Shown piece after piece: positions 1 to 8,142 of a stretch of 64,000 bases of DNA; position 1 is the first letter of the stretch, and every line of letters begins with the position of its first letter. The DNA is from FEN-299 sp963717945 (lineage in GTDB: Bacteria > Acidobacteriota > Vicinamibacteria > Vicinamibacterales > Fen-181). The notes beneath the pieces are model-generated. The model was not told the origin of the DNA. It did not search any database and saw nothing but the letters and a program-made list of their open reading frames with translations. A program made the position numbers and the translations under genes. The stretch covers positions 62,001 through 126,000 of the forward strand of contig CAVQXT010000003.1 of the NCBI GenBank assembly GCA_963717945.1, read 5' to 3'.

Positions 1-45
1 AAGCTGGCCAAGGACATGCTCAAGCAGCTCGAGAGCATCAAGTAG
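1..45 (+). CDS. C-terminal end of an unidentified protein (partial)
   Basis: The first 14 codons in frame 1 read as a lysine-rich amphipathic tail (KLAKDMLKQLESIK) followed by a TAG stop. This is the end of a gene that begins before the window. The tail is too short to assign a family. Confidence 0.5.
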   Translation, partial: KLAKDMLKQLESIK

Positions 46-173
46 GGCCCGACCGAGTGTAGGGCGGGCCTTCAGGCCTGCCGCAAGAAAGTACAGGGGC
101 GGTTCCCGCGAGGGGATCGCCCCTTCGTCATGTACGCGCGCCGATTCTAGGAGGGCCGGCCCGTAAGGCTTCA

Positions 174-255
174 GGCTTTCGGCTCTGGGCTCTGGGCGCC
201 GTCCGGACCGCGGGCCAGACACCGCCGAGAGCCCGAGAGCCCAAAGCCGAGAGCC
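174..255. repeat. Dispersed imperfect palindrome, family C, copy 1
   Basis: An imperfect inverted repeat built from GGCTCTGGGC-like words on the left and GAGAGCCCAAAGCCGAGAGCC-like words on the right, with the internal word GCCAGACACCGCC. The same internal word and flanking words recur at 32151-32237, so this is a dispersed element, not chance GC richness. The rest of the 46-323 gap holds only the terminator listed separately. Confidence 0.6.
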
Positions 256-260
256 GGCAT

Positions 261-297
261 AAAAAGAAAGGGGGCGGCCCCTTTCGGAACCGCCCCC
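261..297 (-). terminator. Rho-independent terminator of the TonB receptor gene
   Basis: Read on the minus strand: a perfect 8-bp stem (arms 290-297 and 270-277, GGGGGCGG paired with CCGCCCCC), a 12-nt loop, then TTTCTTTTT at 261-269. It lies 27 bases after the stop codon of the receptor gene. It is the clearest intrinsic terminator in the window. Confidence 0.85.
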
Positions 298-323
298 AAT
301 AGTCTTACGGCCGTGCCGCTCGA

Positions 324-3300
324 CTAGAACGTGAACTGGAACCCGGTGTGGATGTACCGGCCGAGCGAATCGTACGTGTTGTAGAACCCGGCGCCGTAGT
401 CGTTCGGGCTCGACCCGATGCCGAGCGGCGGCTCCTTGTCGAGCACGTTGTTCACACCACCGATGAAGGTGATGTTCTTGGTGATCTTCCACTGCACCCC
501 AAAGTCCAGCCAGCTGAACGACGGGATGTTCGCCGCCATGTTGCCATTGGCCTCGAGCCTCGCGAACCGCGTCGGGTTCGCCAGGTTGATCTGCGAGCTG
601 CCCGAGTCCTCCATCACCGGCCCGATGAAGCGCCAACCGGCGGAGATGGTGACCTTCCACGGGGTCTCCCACGAGAACCGCGTCAGGTGCCGCCACTTCG
701 GCGTCGGCACGCCGCAGATGTTGCCGAACAGGCCGACGCAGTCGTACGAGAACAGACCGGTGTCGACGTACGACTTCAGCAGGTAGGTGCCGATGAGGTT
801 GACGCTGAACGCGCCGAGATCGCCAGGCATCGGCCGGGTGTAGCTGGCCGTAACGTCGAGGCCGCGCGACTGGAGCGCGCCGACGTTCAGGTTCAGCGTC
901 TGGATGTAGCCGGTGGTCTGGAGCCACGTCGTGAAGAACTGGTCGCGGTGAATGAACCCGCACATCGTGGGGTTACCGGTGTTCGCGCAGACGTTCTGGA
1001 TGTCCGACGACCCGTAGCTCCCGATCGTCCCGTTGATCTTGATGTCGTAGTAGTCGAACGTCGCCGTGAAGCCCGGCAGGAACTTCCTCGGCGTGATGAC
1101 CGCACCCGCAGTCCAGGTATTCGCGACCTCGGGACTGAGGTTCGGGTTGCCGCCGCCCAGGGTGTTGTACTGCCCGGCCGGGTTGGTGGCCACCGTGCCG
1201 TACCGGTTGGCCGGCACGCCCAGCAGCACGCACTGCGCCTGCGACGCCGACGGCGTCTCACCCAGGCTGAACTGGCCCGCGCACAGGTCCTCGCTGCCAC
1301 CGAGGCCGATGCCCTGCGGTGTGTACAGCTCGGAGATGTTGGGCGACCGCGTCGCGCGGTTGTAGCCAGCCCGGACCTTGAAGTCCGGCGTCAGCGCCCA
1401 CGACACCTGCAGCTTGTAGGTTGCGTGGGTGCCCGTGCTGCTGTAATTCGACTCACGGATACCGGCTTCAAGGGAGAAGTCCTTGACCATCGGCTTGTCC
1501 TGCACGATCGGGATCAGGCCTTCGGCGAAGAACTCCTTCACGCTGTAGGTGCCCTCGATCGAGTTGGTCGGCCCGCCCGAGCCCGCGCCCAGCGCGTTCT
1601 CGAACGGATAGTCGGAGCGCACGAACAGGTACTCCTGGCGATACTCGCCGCCGAACGCGACCTTTACGGCCTCGGTCGCCATCGGCGACACGATTCCGTA
1701 GTCCTTCAGGTCGGCCTTCAGGGTGCCGTTGAACACGCGCGTCCGCGTGCCGCTGTCGAGCGCTTCGTCCAGGTTCAGGTACGCCAGCGCCGCAGGCGTG
1801 ACGTGGCCCAGCTCGAAGATGTTCCACGGCACGCACGTGGCCCCGGTGGTGTCGGTGCAGACCGGCTGTCCCGACACTGGGTCCGTCGTGACCAGCAGCG
1901 AGTTCTGGAGCCGGTTGACGTTGAGGTCGTTCGAGTAGGTCTGGGGCGAGCGCACGGACGACTGCAAGCCGTACACGTCGTAGCTCCACACGTTGTTGAG
2001 CGTGCCCTTGATGCCCGTCGAGAACCGCAGGTCGGTGTGGTTCAGGTGGCTCACCCGGCCGCCGCCCTCGACGTTGCGCCGCAGGATGACCACTGTCGCG
2101 ATGTCGTTCAGCCCGTACCCCGCGCCCGTGCAGAACGCCTGGACTTCCGCCGGCGTCAACAGCGGGTTGTTGCAGTTGACCTGGCTCGTGTTGCCGAAGT
2201 CACCCGACTCGGCAATCTGCGCGTCGGTCGTGTCGTCCATGAACATCACGTCCCCGTACAGGGTCATGTACTTGTTCATGTCGTAGTTGATGAACGCGCC
2301 GCCCGCCCACCGCTTATCGGGGCGCTGCATGAAGTTCTTCGGCGCGTAGTTGTAGACGTCCGCTGCCGTGCGCGCCCGCAGCGCGCCGGATGTCGGGTCG
2401 AGGGTATACGTTCCGCCAGAGGTGTCCGGAACGATCAGATTGCCGTCCGCGTCCGTGTTCGGATACACGATGAACTGGCCGGTCGGGATCGTGCCGGACC
2501 CGCCGCAGGCCGGCGACGCGTACAGCGTGCCAACCGAGCAGTTGGTGTAGTCGCGCTGGTCCTTGTTGATCGAATTCGTCTTGCGGTAGTCGAGGTAGTA
2601 GGACGCGTGCCCCTTGCCGTCGGCGAACTTGGCGCCGAAGGCGATGTTGAAGTCGATCGGGCCGTCGTTCCACCGGCTGCCCTTGACGATGCTGAACCCC
2701 TTGGCCGCGTTGATCGAGTCGGCCAGGGCGTTGGAGTTGTTGTGCTGGAAGCCGCTGTACTCCACGCCGCCCTTGAAGCCGGTGAAGTCGCGGTCGAGCA
2801 CGAAGTTCACGACGCCCGCCACCGCGTCCGCGCCGTAGGTCGCCGACGCGCCGCCCGTCAGGACGTCCACGCGCTTGACGAGCGCCGACGGGATGAAGTT
2901 CAGGTCGGCGCCAGTGGAGAATGCGTCGCCCTGCGCCATGCGCTTCCCGTCGATCAGCACCAGGGTGCGCTGCGTGCCGAGGTAGCGGAGGTCAACCGTC
3001 GCCGTGCCCGACGCGCCGTTGGACACCGACGAGTTCTGCGCGACGAACACCTGAGGCAGGGTGGTGAGCAGGTCTTCCACGCGGTTGATGCCCCGGTAGG
3101 TGAGCTCTTCAACCTCGAGTGTGGTGACCGGGCTCATCGCCTCCAGCGTCGGCCGCGGAATCAGCGTGCCGGTGACCTGGACCGCCTCGACACGGCCTCC
3201 GATCTGCAGCTTGGTTTCCACGGCGGCCGCCTGGCCGGCCGCAACCACGATGGTGCTCGACTGGGTGGCGAAGCCAGCCAGTTCGAACGTCAGCGTGTAG

Positions 3301-3548
3301 GTGCCGGGAGCCAGCTTCTCGATGATGTACTTGCCATTCGAGTCGCTGACGGTCGAGCGGACCGCGTTGTCCGGACCCTTGACACTGACCGTCACGCCGG
3401 GCAGCACACCGCCGGTCGAGTCGGTGACCACACCGGTAATGCGGCCGGTCCCGGTCTGGGCCATGGCCGTGAGCGGCAAGCCGACGACGAGCAGCAACAG
3501 CAGGAAGATACGCAACCTTCCGGCTGTCACCAACCCTACTCTCTCCAT
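324..3548 (-). CDS. TonB-dependent outer-membrane receptor with carboxypeptidase-regulatory-like N-terminal domain
   Basis: Outer-membrane barrel protein for TonB-driven uptake; the substrate is unknown. The protein starts MERVGLVTAGR and has a signal peptide with a leucine-rich core ending near AMAQ. A CarboxypepD_reg-like Ig fold follows (TGVVTDSTGGVLPGVTVSVKG, residues about 35-115), then a plug domain (VEDLLTTLPQVFV, VLIDGKRM, GGASATYGADAVAGVVNF). The rest is the barrel, ending in phenylalanine (GFQFTF), as expected for BAM recognition. I chose the ATG at 3548 because AGGAGG lies 5 bases upstream; the frame stays open to 3710 but those codons encode no signal peptide. About 1,074 residues, a usual size for this acidobacterial receptor type. 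It is a single gene followed by its own terminator. Confidence 0.9.
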   Translation of the reverse strand: MERVGLVTAGRLRIFLLLLLVVGLPLTAMAQTGTGRITGVVTDSTGGVLPGVTVSVKGPDNAVRSTVSDSNGKYIIEKLAPGTYTLTFELAGFATQSSTIVVAAGQAAAVETKLQIGGRVEAVQVTGTLIPRPTLEAMSPVTTLEVEELTYRGINRVEDLLTTLPQVFVAQNSSVSNGASGTATVDLRYLGTQRTLVLIDGKRMAQGDAFSTGADLNFIPSALVKRVDVLTGGASATYGADAVAGVVNFVLDRDFTGFKGGVEYSGFQHNNSNALADSINAAKGFSIVKGSRWNDGPIDFNIAFGAKFADGKGHASYYLDYRKTNSINKDQRDYTNCSVGTLYASPACGGSGTIPTGQFIVYPNTDADGNLIVPDTSGGTYTLDPTSGALRARTAADVYNYAPKNFMQRPDKRWAGGAFINYDMNKYMTLYGDVMFMDDTTDAQIAESGDFGNTSQVNCNNPLLTPAEVQAFCTGAGYGLNDIATVVILRRNVEGGGRVSHLNHTDLRFSTGIKGTLNNVWSYDVYGLQSSVRSPQTYSNDLNVNRLQNSLLVTTDPVSGQPVCTDTTGATCVPWNIFELGHVTPAALAYLNLDEALDSGTRTRVFNGTLKADLKDYGIVSPMATEAVKVAFGGEYRQEYLFVRSDYPFENALGAGSGGPTNSIEGTYSVKEFFAEGLIPIVQDKPMVKDFSLEAGIRESNYSSTGTHATYKLQVSWALTPDFKVRAGYNRATRSPNISELYTPQGIGLGGSEDLCAGQFSLGETPSASQAQCVLLGVPANRYGTVATNPAGQYNTLGGGNPNLSPEVANTWTAGAVITPRKFLPGFTATFDYYDIKINGTIGSYGSSDIQNVCANTGNPTMCGFIHRDQFFTTWLQTTGYIQTLNLNVGALQSRGLDVTASYTRPMPGDLGAFSVNLIGTYLLKSYVDTGLFSYDCVGLFGNICGVPTPKWRHLTRFSWETPWKVTISAGWRFIGPVMEDSGSSQINLANPTRFARLEANGNMAANIPSFSWLDFGVQWKITKNITFIGGVNNVLDKEPPLGIGSSPNDYGAGFYNTYDSLGRYIHTGFQFTF

Positions 3549-3761
3549 AGATTCCTCCTGAGGGAGACGACATTCCGAGCGCTTCCGCCGGAGGCATTTC
3601 CGGCGGTCGCGTCCGATTAGAAAACAACAAGACGCTTCGGTACGCAATTGCCGGGCCAAAAAGTTCAATCCAGCCGCCAGAGGGTTCATCTTGCCATGTG
3701 CTTTGTTCATAATGATTTAGCGGACACGCGTAATCAGTCGATGAGGCCCCAGCCGGGCTAT

Positions 3762-3814
3762 GATCCATGGGAATGGATCCGACTGCGGGAACCGATCCAT
3801 CTATAGGGATCCCG
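3762..3814. promoter_or_regulatory. Paired GATCCAT/ATGGATC words in the receptor-peptidase divergent gap
   Basis: The 317-base gap between the divergent TonB receptor and P1 peptidase holds a 7-bp inverted repeat (GATCCAT, 4-base gap, ATGGATC, 3762-3779) and a second related word pair near 3794-3812. A TATGAT hexamer at 3835-3840 could be a -10 for the peptidase. An operator function is only a guess. Nothing else was recognised in this gap. Confidence 0.25.
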
Positions 3815-3865
3815 GCCTGGACTGGCCAATGTCGTATGATGGGTCCATCCAGGCGCGAGTCACCC

Positions 3866-4930
3866 ATGCGGCACCCTGCTCTTCCACTCTTCTTCATCAC
3901 CGCGCTCGCCGCCACTCCGGCCATGAATGACGTCCCACGCGCGCAATCACGGGCCCATTTCGGCCTCACCGCGGTCGAGGGCCTCGAGGTCGGCCACGCG
4001 GAGATGCCCGGCCGCCCCACCGGCTGCACCGTCGTCCTCGCCGGACAGGGAGCGGTCGGCGGCGTCGACGTGCGGGGTTCCGCTCCGGGCACGCGCGAAA
4101 CCGACCTGCTCAACCCCATCAACACGGTCGAGAAGGTCAACGCCATCGTCCTGACCGGCGGCAGCGCCTTCGGTCTCGACTCGGCGACCGGCGTGATGCG
4201 GTATCTGGAGGAGCACGGGTTCGGCTTTGAGACCGGCTTCGGCAAGGTGCCGATCGTGCCGGCGGCCGTGCTGTTCGATCTCTCCGTGGGAGACCCGAAG
4301 ATCAGGCCGAACGCCGATTGCGGCTACCGCGCGGCCTCGGCTGCGTCGAGCGGGCCCGTCGCCGAGGGCAACGTCGGCGCGGGAGCCGGGGCGACGGTCG
4401 GCAAGCTGGCCGGCGCGGCACGCGCGATGCGAGGCGGCCTCGGCACGGCGTCGATCACGACGCCTGCCGGCCTGACCGTCGCGGCGCTGGTCGCGGTCAA
4501 CGCGGTGGGCGACATCATCGACCCGTCCACCGGCCGCGTCATCGCAGGCGTTCGCACGCCCGACGGCAAGGGCCTCGCCGACGCGAGGACGCTCATCCGC
4601 GCGGGCGCGCTGACCCGTTCCGCGGCGTTCGGCCGGAACACGACGATCGGCGTCGTCGCGACCAACGCCCAGCTGACCAAGGCGCAGGCGACCAAGATGG
4701 CCCAGATGGCGCAAGACGGCCTCGCCCGGGCCATCTCGCCCGTTCACACGCCGCTCGACGGCGACACGATCTTCGCCCTCGCCACCGGTTCGCGGCCCGG
4801 CGCGCCTGACATGGTGACGGTGGGCGCGCTGGCCGCCGACGTCGTCTCCGAGGCCATCCTGCGCGCGGTGCGGGCGGCGAAGGGGATTCCCGGATTCCCT
4901 TCCGCCGCGGAGATGGCCAAGGCGCGATGA
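3866..4930 (+). CDS. P1 family (S58, DmpA/NylC-like) self-processing aminopeptidase or amidohydrolase
   Basis: Member of the N-terminal-nucleophile superfamily that splits itself into two chains and acts on peptides or amides. Visible family features are the LTGGSAFGLD block, the glycine-rich GNVGAGAGATVGK block and the GRNTTIGVVATNAQL block. By analogy with NylC-type enzymes, auto-cleavage would fall between Asn258 and Thr259, with Thr259 as nucleophile. The chosen start (MRHPALPLF) gives a hydrophobic leader ending near RAQS, so the enzyme is probably exported; upstream in-frame starts exist and the ribosome site is weak. 354 residues. Its stop overlaps the next start by 4 bases, so the two genes are probably translated together. 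Confidence 0.85.
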   Translation: MRHPALPLFFITALAATPAMNDVPRAQSRAHFGLTAVEGLEVGHAEMPGRPTGCTVVLAGQGAVGGVDVRGSAPGTRETDLLNPINTVEKVNAIVLTGGSAFGLDSATGVMRYLEEHGFGFETGFGKVPIVPAAVLFDLSVGDPKIRPNADCGYRAASAASSGPVAEGNVGAGAGATVGKLAGAARAMRGGLGTASITTPAGLTVAALVAVNAVGDIIDPSTGRVIAGVRTPDGKGLADARTLIRAGALTRSAAFGRNTTIGVVATNAQLTKAQATKMAQMAQDGLARAISPVHTPLDGDTIFALATGSRPGAPDMVTVGALAADVVSEAILRAVRAAKGIPGFPSAAEMAKAR

Positions 4931-5616
4931 TCCACCACATTCCAGGCCCCGCGGGCATCCTCGAAGCGCTTGTCGACGATCCCCGTTCGCTGTGCACGAC
5001 CGCAAGCCCGCCGCCTGGCGCGGCCGGATCCGAACCGGGGGCCGGCGCGAAGGCCTCCGCCCTGGTCGAACCCCCAACGGCGGCGGTCGTCCTGGCGCAC
5101 CCGCACCCGCAGTACGGCGGGACGATGCATACGAAGGTCGTGTTCCAGGCGGCCAAGGCGTTCTGCCGCCTGGGATGCGCGGTGCTGCGATTCGACTTCC
5201 GCGGCGTCGGCGTGAGCGACGGCGAGTACTCCGGGGGCGAGGGCGAGCTGGCCGACTTCCGCGCCGGCCTCGACTTCATGGCGGCGAGGTTTCCGGGCGT
5301 GCCGCTGTGGGCGGCCGGCGTGTCGTTTGGCTCGTGGGTGGCGATGACGGCCGGCGCCGAGGACGCGCGCGTGGCGGCGATCGTCGGTATCGCGGTGCCG
5401 GCAGCGTTGTACGACTTCTCCGCCGTGAAGGCGTCGGGCAAGCCCAAGTTCTTCATCCACGGCGAGCACGACGAGATCTGCCCGCTGCGCACGGTGTGGG
5501 ACCTGTACGGGAAGTCGTCGGAACCGAAGGAACTGGTGGTCGTCGACGGCGCCGATCACCTGTTCGACGGCCACGTCAGCGAGGTGGCCGACGCGATCAG
5601 CGACTTGCTGGCCTAG
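4927..5616 (+). CDS. Alpha/beta hydrolase (dienelactone hydrolase/BAAT-like)
   Basis: A 229-residue soluble hydrolase. The oxyanion region (LAHPHPQYGG) is followed by the nucleophile elbow GVSFG, the acid HGEHDE, and the histidine in GADHLFDG, so the catalytic triad is complete. The pattern HPHPxxGGxM is typical of small predicted hydrolases of the COG2945 type. The residues from about 20 to 50 are a proline/alanine-rich stretch unusual for the family. It overlaps the P1 peptidase by ATGA, suggesting a two-gene operon. The substrate is unknown. Confidence 0.8.
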   Translation: MIHHIPGPAGILEALVDDPRSLCTTASPPPGAAGSEPGAGAKASALVEPPTAAVVLAHPHPQYGGTMHTKVVFQAAKAFCRLGCAVLRFDFRGVGVSDGEYSGGEGELADFRAGLDFMAARFPGVPLWAAGVSFGSWVAMTAGAEDARVAAIVGIAVPAALYDFSAVKASGKPKFFIHGEHDEICPLRTVWDLYGKSSEPKELVVVDGADHLFDGHVSEVADAISDLLA

Positions 5617-5646
5617 GGGCTCAGGGCCCAAGCCAGATCGGCTGAA

Positions 5647-5762
5647 GGCTCAGGGCTCAGGGCTCAAGGAAGAACGGCTCAGGGCTCAGGGCTCAAGGAA
5701 GAACGGCTCAGGGCTCAGGGCTCAAGGAAGAACGGCTCAGGGCTCAGGGCTGAAGGAAGAAC
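5647..5762. repeat. 29-bp tandem repeat, four copies
   Basis: Four head-to-tail units starting with GGCTCAGGGCTCA and ending in AGGAAGAAC, beginning at 5647, 5676, 5705 and 5734; the fourth carries one substitution. It lies downstream of the hydrolase gene. Each unit itself contains three GGGCTCA words, so it is a repeat of repeats. Confidence 0.85.
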
Positions 5763-5782
5763 GGCTCAAGGCCTAGGGCAAT

Positions 5783-5839
5783 GTGTGGGGCCGGCCTCCT
5801 GGCCGGCCGGGTCCGCGAGCCAGGAGGCTCGCGCCACAC
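5783..5839. repeat. Dispersed palindrome, family D, copy 1
   Basis: The core is GGCCGGCCTCCTGGCCGGCC. It lies in an outer imperfect inverted repeat that begins GTGTGGGGCC and ends GCGCCACAC. Related copies lie at 28704-28730 and 39821-39849. Intergenic, just upstream of the DUF1684 gene. Confidence 0.7.
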
Positions 5840-5892
5840 CGAACCAGCCGTGTGGGCGATCCTCCAGGGTTGCCGAGGGACGAGGCACGACG

Positions 5893-6489
5893 ATGTTTCG
5901 ATGGATACTGGCGGCCGCGGCTTTGCTGCTGGTGGCTGCGTGCTCGTCGCGGCCGCCGGACGAGTCGAGCTATCTCAGCCGGGTCGCGACCGAGCGCGCG
6001 AAGAAGGACGCGGCGTTCGGCGACGCCGCCGCGCCGATTCCGGTCGAGGCGCACGCCAAGTTTCTGCCGCTCGCGTATTTCCCGATCGACCCGGCCTTCG
6101 CCGTGCCGGCCTCGTTCACCGAGGACCCGCCGGCCGCGCGGCCGCGGATGGAGATGCAGACGTCGGGCCACCAGCCGCGGCTGATGGAGCGGGTCGGCGC
6201 GCTGGGCTTCACGCTCCAGGGCCAGGCGCTGCACCTGGCCGCGTTTCGTGAAGTGGGCGAGACGACGGACCGGCTGTGGGTGCCGTTCACCGATCTGACG
6301 ACGGGGAAGCAGACCTACCAGGCCGGCCGCTACCTGGACATCGCCCGCTCTCCCACGGGCATCTACGTCGTCGACTTCAACCTGGCCTACAACCCCTACT
6401 GCTACTACAACCCGACCTACGACTGCCCGTACCCGCCGAAAGAGAACCGGTTGCCTATCGCAATAGCGGCCGGGGAGAAGATCCGATAG
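5893..6489 (+). CDS. DUF1684 lipoprotein
   Basis: A 198-residue predicted lipoprotein. The signal peptide MFRWILAAAALLLVAAC ends in a lipobox with cysteine 17, so it should be anchored to a membrane from the periplasmic side. The rest matches the DUF1684 pattern: a beta-rich domain ending in the conserved NPYCYYNPTYDCPYPPKEN block and an IAAGEK tail. The biochemical role of the family is not established. It stands alone, flanked by repeat-rich gaps. The start was chosen because it gives the signal peptide. Confidence 0.85.
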   Translation: MFRWILAAAALLLVAACSSRPPDESSYLSRVATERAKKDAAFGDAAAPIPVEAHAKFLPLAYFPIDPAFAVPASFTEDPPAARPRMEMQTSGHQPRLMERVGALGFTLQGQALHLAAFREVGETTDRLWVPFTDLTTGKQTYQAGRYLDIARSPTGIYVVDFNLAYNPYCYYNPTYDCPYPPKENRLPIAIAAGEKIR

Positions 6490-6541
6490 GCAACTGGTTG
6501 GCTTCAGGCTCTGGGCTCCAGGCTTCGGGCGGCGCCCCGAC

Positions 6542-6565
6542 GGGCGGGCACAAGGCCCGCCCCTA
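6542..6565. repeat. Dispersed hairpin, family E, copy 1
   Basis: Arms GGGCGGGC and GCCCGCCC flank the loop ACAAG, followed by CCTAC. A second copy at 39890-39914 has an A in the left arm and a T in the right arm, which keeps the pair. Confidence 0.55.
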
Positions 6566-6580
6566 CGCGTCGATGTGGTT

Positions 6581-6680
6581 CCCTCGTCCCTCGTCCCTCG
6601 TCCCTCGTCCCTCGTCCCCCGTCCCTCGTCCCTCGTCCCTCGTCCCCGATCCCCGATCCCCGATCCCCGATCCCTATCCC
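6581..6680. repeat. Heptanucleotide microsatellites (CCCTCGT)n and (GATCCCC)n
   Basis: About nine CCCTCGT units (6581-6646) run into about five GATCCCC units (6647-6680), reaching into the last codons of the M20 peptidase gene on the other strand. Slippage-prone sequence. The 184-base gap between the DUF1684 and M20 genes contains only this tract and the family E hairpin. Confidence 0.8.
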
Positions 6681-8050
6681 CGCGTTTTCGCGATCTCCTC
6701 GTAGAGATACGCCGACGCGACGATGCCGCCGAAGAAATGATCGAGGTCGAGCTTCTCGTTCGGCGCGTGCGCGTTCTCGTCCGGCGTGCCGAATCCGAAG
6801 AGCACCGTGGGCGCGTTCAGCTCCGACTGGAAGGTGGCGACGACCGGGATCGAGCCGCCCTCGCGCGTGTAGACGGGCGACTTGCCAAAGCCGATCTCGA
6901 GAGCGTGCGCCGCGGCCTGGATGTAAGCGTTGTCGAGCTCGGTCATCCACGGCTTGCCGCCGTGCATGCGCGTCACCTTCAGCTCGACCGACTTCGGCGA
7001 CACCTTCTTCACGTACGCCTCGAAGAGCCCGGCGATCTTGTCGGGGTCCTGGTTCGGCACCAGTCTCATGCTGACCTTCGCCATCGCGGTGGCGGGGATG
7101 ACGGTCTTCGCCCCCTCGCCGGTGAAGCCGCTCAGCAGGCCGTTCACCTCGAAGGTCGGCCGCGCCCAGGTCCGCTCGAGCGTCGAGTAGCCGGTCTCGC
7201 CGTGCAGTTTCGGCGCGCCGAGGCTCTTGCGGTAATGCTTCTCGTTGAACGGCAGCCGCTTGAACTCCTCGCGCTCCCGCTCGCTCAGCTCGCGCACGTC
7301 GTCGTAGAAGCCGGGGATCTTCACGTGGCCCCCGCGGTCCTTCATCTGCGAGAGCACCTGCGCGAGGACGAACGCCGGGTTGGCCACGGCGCCGCCGAAG
7401 GAGCCCGAGTGCAGGTCGGTCGTGGTGCCGCGCAGGTCGATCTGGAAGTACGAAAGGCCGCGCAGGCCGTAGCAGATCGAGGGGACCCCCTTCTCGAACA
7501 TCGGCGAGTCGGAGATGACGACGACGTCGCAGGCGAGCTCGTCCTTGTGGTCGCGGATGAACTGGTCGAGGTTCGGGCTGCCGATCTCCTCCTCCCCCTC
7601 GAAGATGACGCGCGCGTTGATCGGCAGTCCGCCGCCCTGCTTCAGGTGCGCCTCGATCGCCTTGAGGTGGACGAACAGCTGCCCCTTGTCGTCGGTCGCG
7701 CCGCGCGCGAACAGCTCGTTGTCGCGGACGGTCGCCTCGAAGGGAGGCGAGGTCCACTGGTCGAGCGGGTCCACCGGCTGCACGTCGTAGTGCCCGTAGA
7801 AGAGCACGGTCGGCGCGCCGGGCGCGTTCAGCCAGTCGCCGTAGACGACGGGATGGCCGGGCGTGTCTATGATGCGCACGTTCTCGAGGCCGACGGCCGT
7901 CATCTGCTCGGCGAGCCACCCGGCGCAATTCCTGGTGTCGGCCGCGTGCTCGGCCAGCGCGCTCACGCTCGGGATCGCGATCAAGCGCGTCAGCTCTTCA
8001 AGGTAGCGGCTGCGGCTGGTGTTAATCGAATCGACAACGGCTGGGTTCAT
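6674..8050 (-). CDS. M20 family dipeptidase/carboxypeptidase
   Basis: Zinc-dependent cytoplasmic exopeptidase of the dipeptidase-like M20 subgroup that includes carnosinase-type enzymes. Visible metal-site blocks are GHYDVQPVD, ARGATDDKGQ, FEGEEEIGSPN, ISDSP and, near the end, the histidine in ENAHAPNE. The dimerisation (lid) domain lies between about residues 200 and 330. 458 residues, normal for the family. The ATG at 8050 has GAGGAG 7 bases upstream. The gap to the upstream kinase gene is filled by a 71-base perfect hairpin element. Confidence 0.92.
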   Translation of the reverse strand: MNPAVVDSINTSRSRYLEELTRLIAIPSVSALAEHAADTRNCAGWLAEQMTAVGLENVRIIDTPGHPVVYGDWLNAPGAPTVLFYGHYDVQPVDPLDQWTSPPFEATVRDNELFARGATDDKGQLFVHLKAIEAHLKQGGGLPINARVIFEGEEEIGSPNLDQFIRDHKDELACDVVVISDSPMFEKGVPSICYGLRGLSYFQIDLRGTTTDLHSGSFGGAVANPAFVLAQVLSQMKDRGGHVKIPGFYDDVRELSEREREEFKRLPFNEKHYRKSLGAPKLHGETGYSTLERTWARPTFEVNGLLSGFTGEGAKTVIPATAMAKVSMRLVPNQDPDKIAGLFEAYVKKVSPKSVELKVTRMHGGKPWMTELDNAYIQAAAHALEIGFGKSPVYTREGGSIPVVATFQSELNAPTVLFGFGTPDENAHAPNEKLDLDHFFGGIVASAYLYEEIAKTRG

Positions 8051-8069
8051 GTGTGGCTCCTCAACAATT

Positions 8070-8140
8070 GGATCGGGACGAATTTCAGTTTCTGCCACCG
8101 GTCGCGTCATGGTGGCAGAAACTGAAATTCGTCCCGATCC
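8070..8140. repeat. Perfect 30-bp inverted repeat, family G, copy 1
   Basis: The arms 8070-8099 and 8111-8140 are exact reverse complements, separated by 11 bases. They begin GGATCGGGACGAATTTCA and are preceded by CAATT. The element lies between the M20 start codon and the stop codon of the kinase fusion. A second copy at 50956-51019 shares 26 bp of the arms. Confidence 0.95.
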
Positions 8141-8142
8141 AT

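Noticed and set aside
348..3620. Very long open frame on the plus strand opposite the TonB receptor
   Set aside because: It is an antisense shadow caused by high GC at third codon positions; the product is Arg/Val/His-rich with no domain, while the minus strand has a full receptor with signal peptide and ribosome site.
3549..3710. Longer N-terminus for the TonB receptor from 3710
   Set aside because: The extra codons encode a basic, Cys-containing stretch ahead of a normal signal peptide, and the strong AGGAGG site points to 3548.
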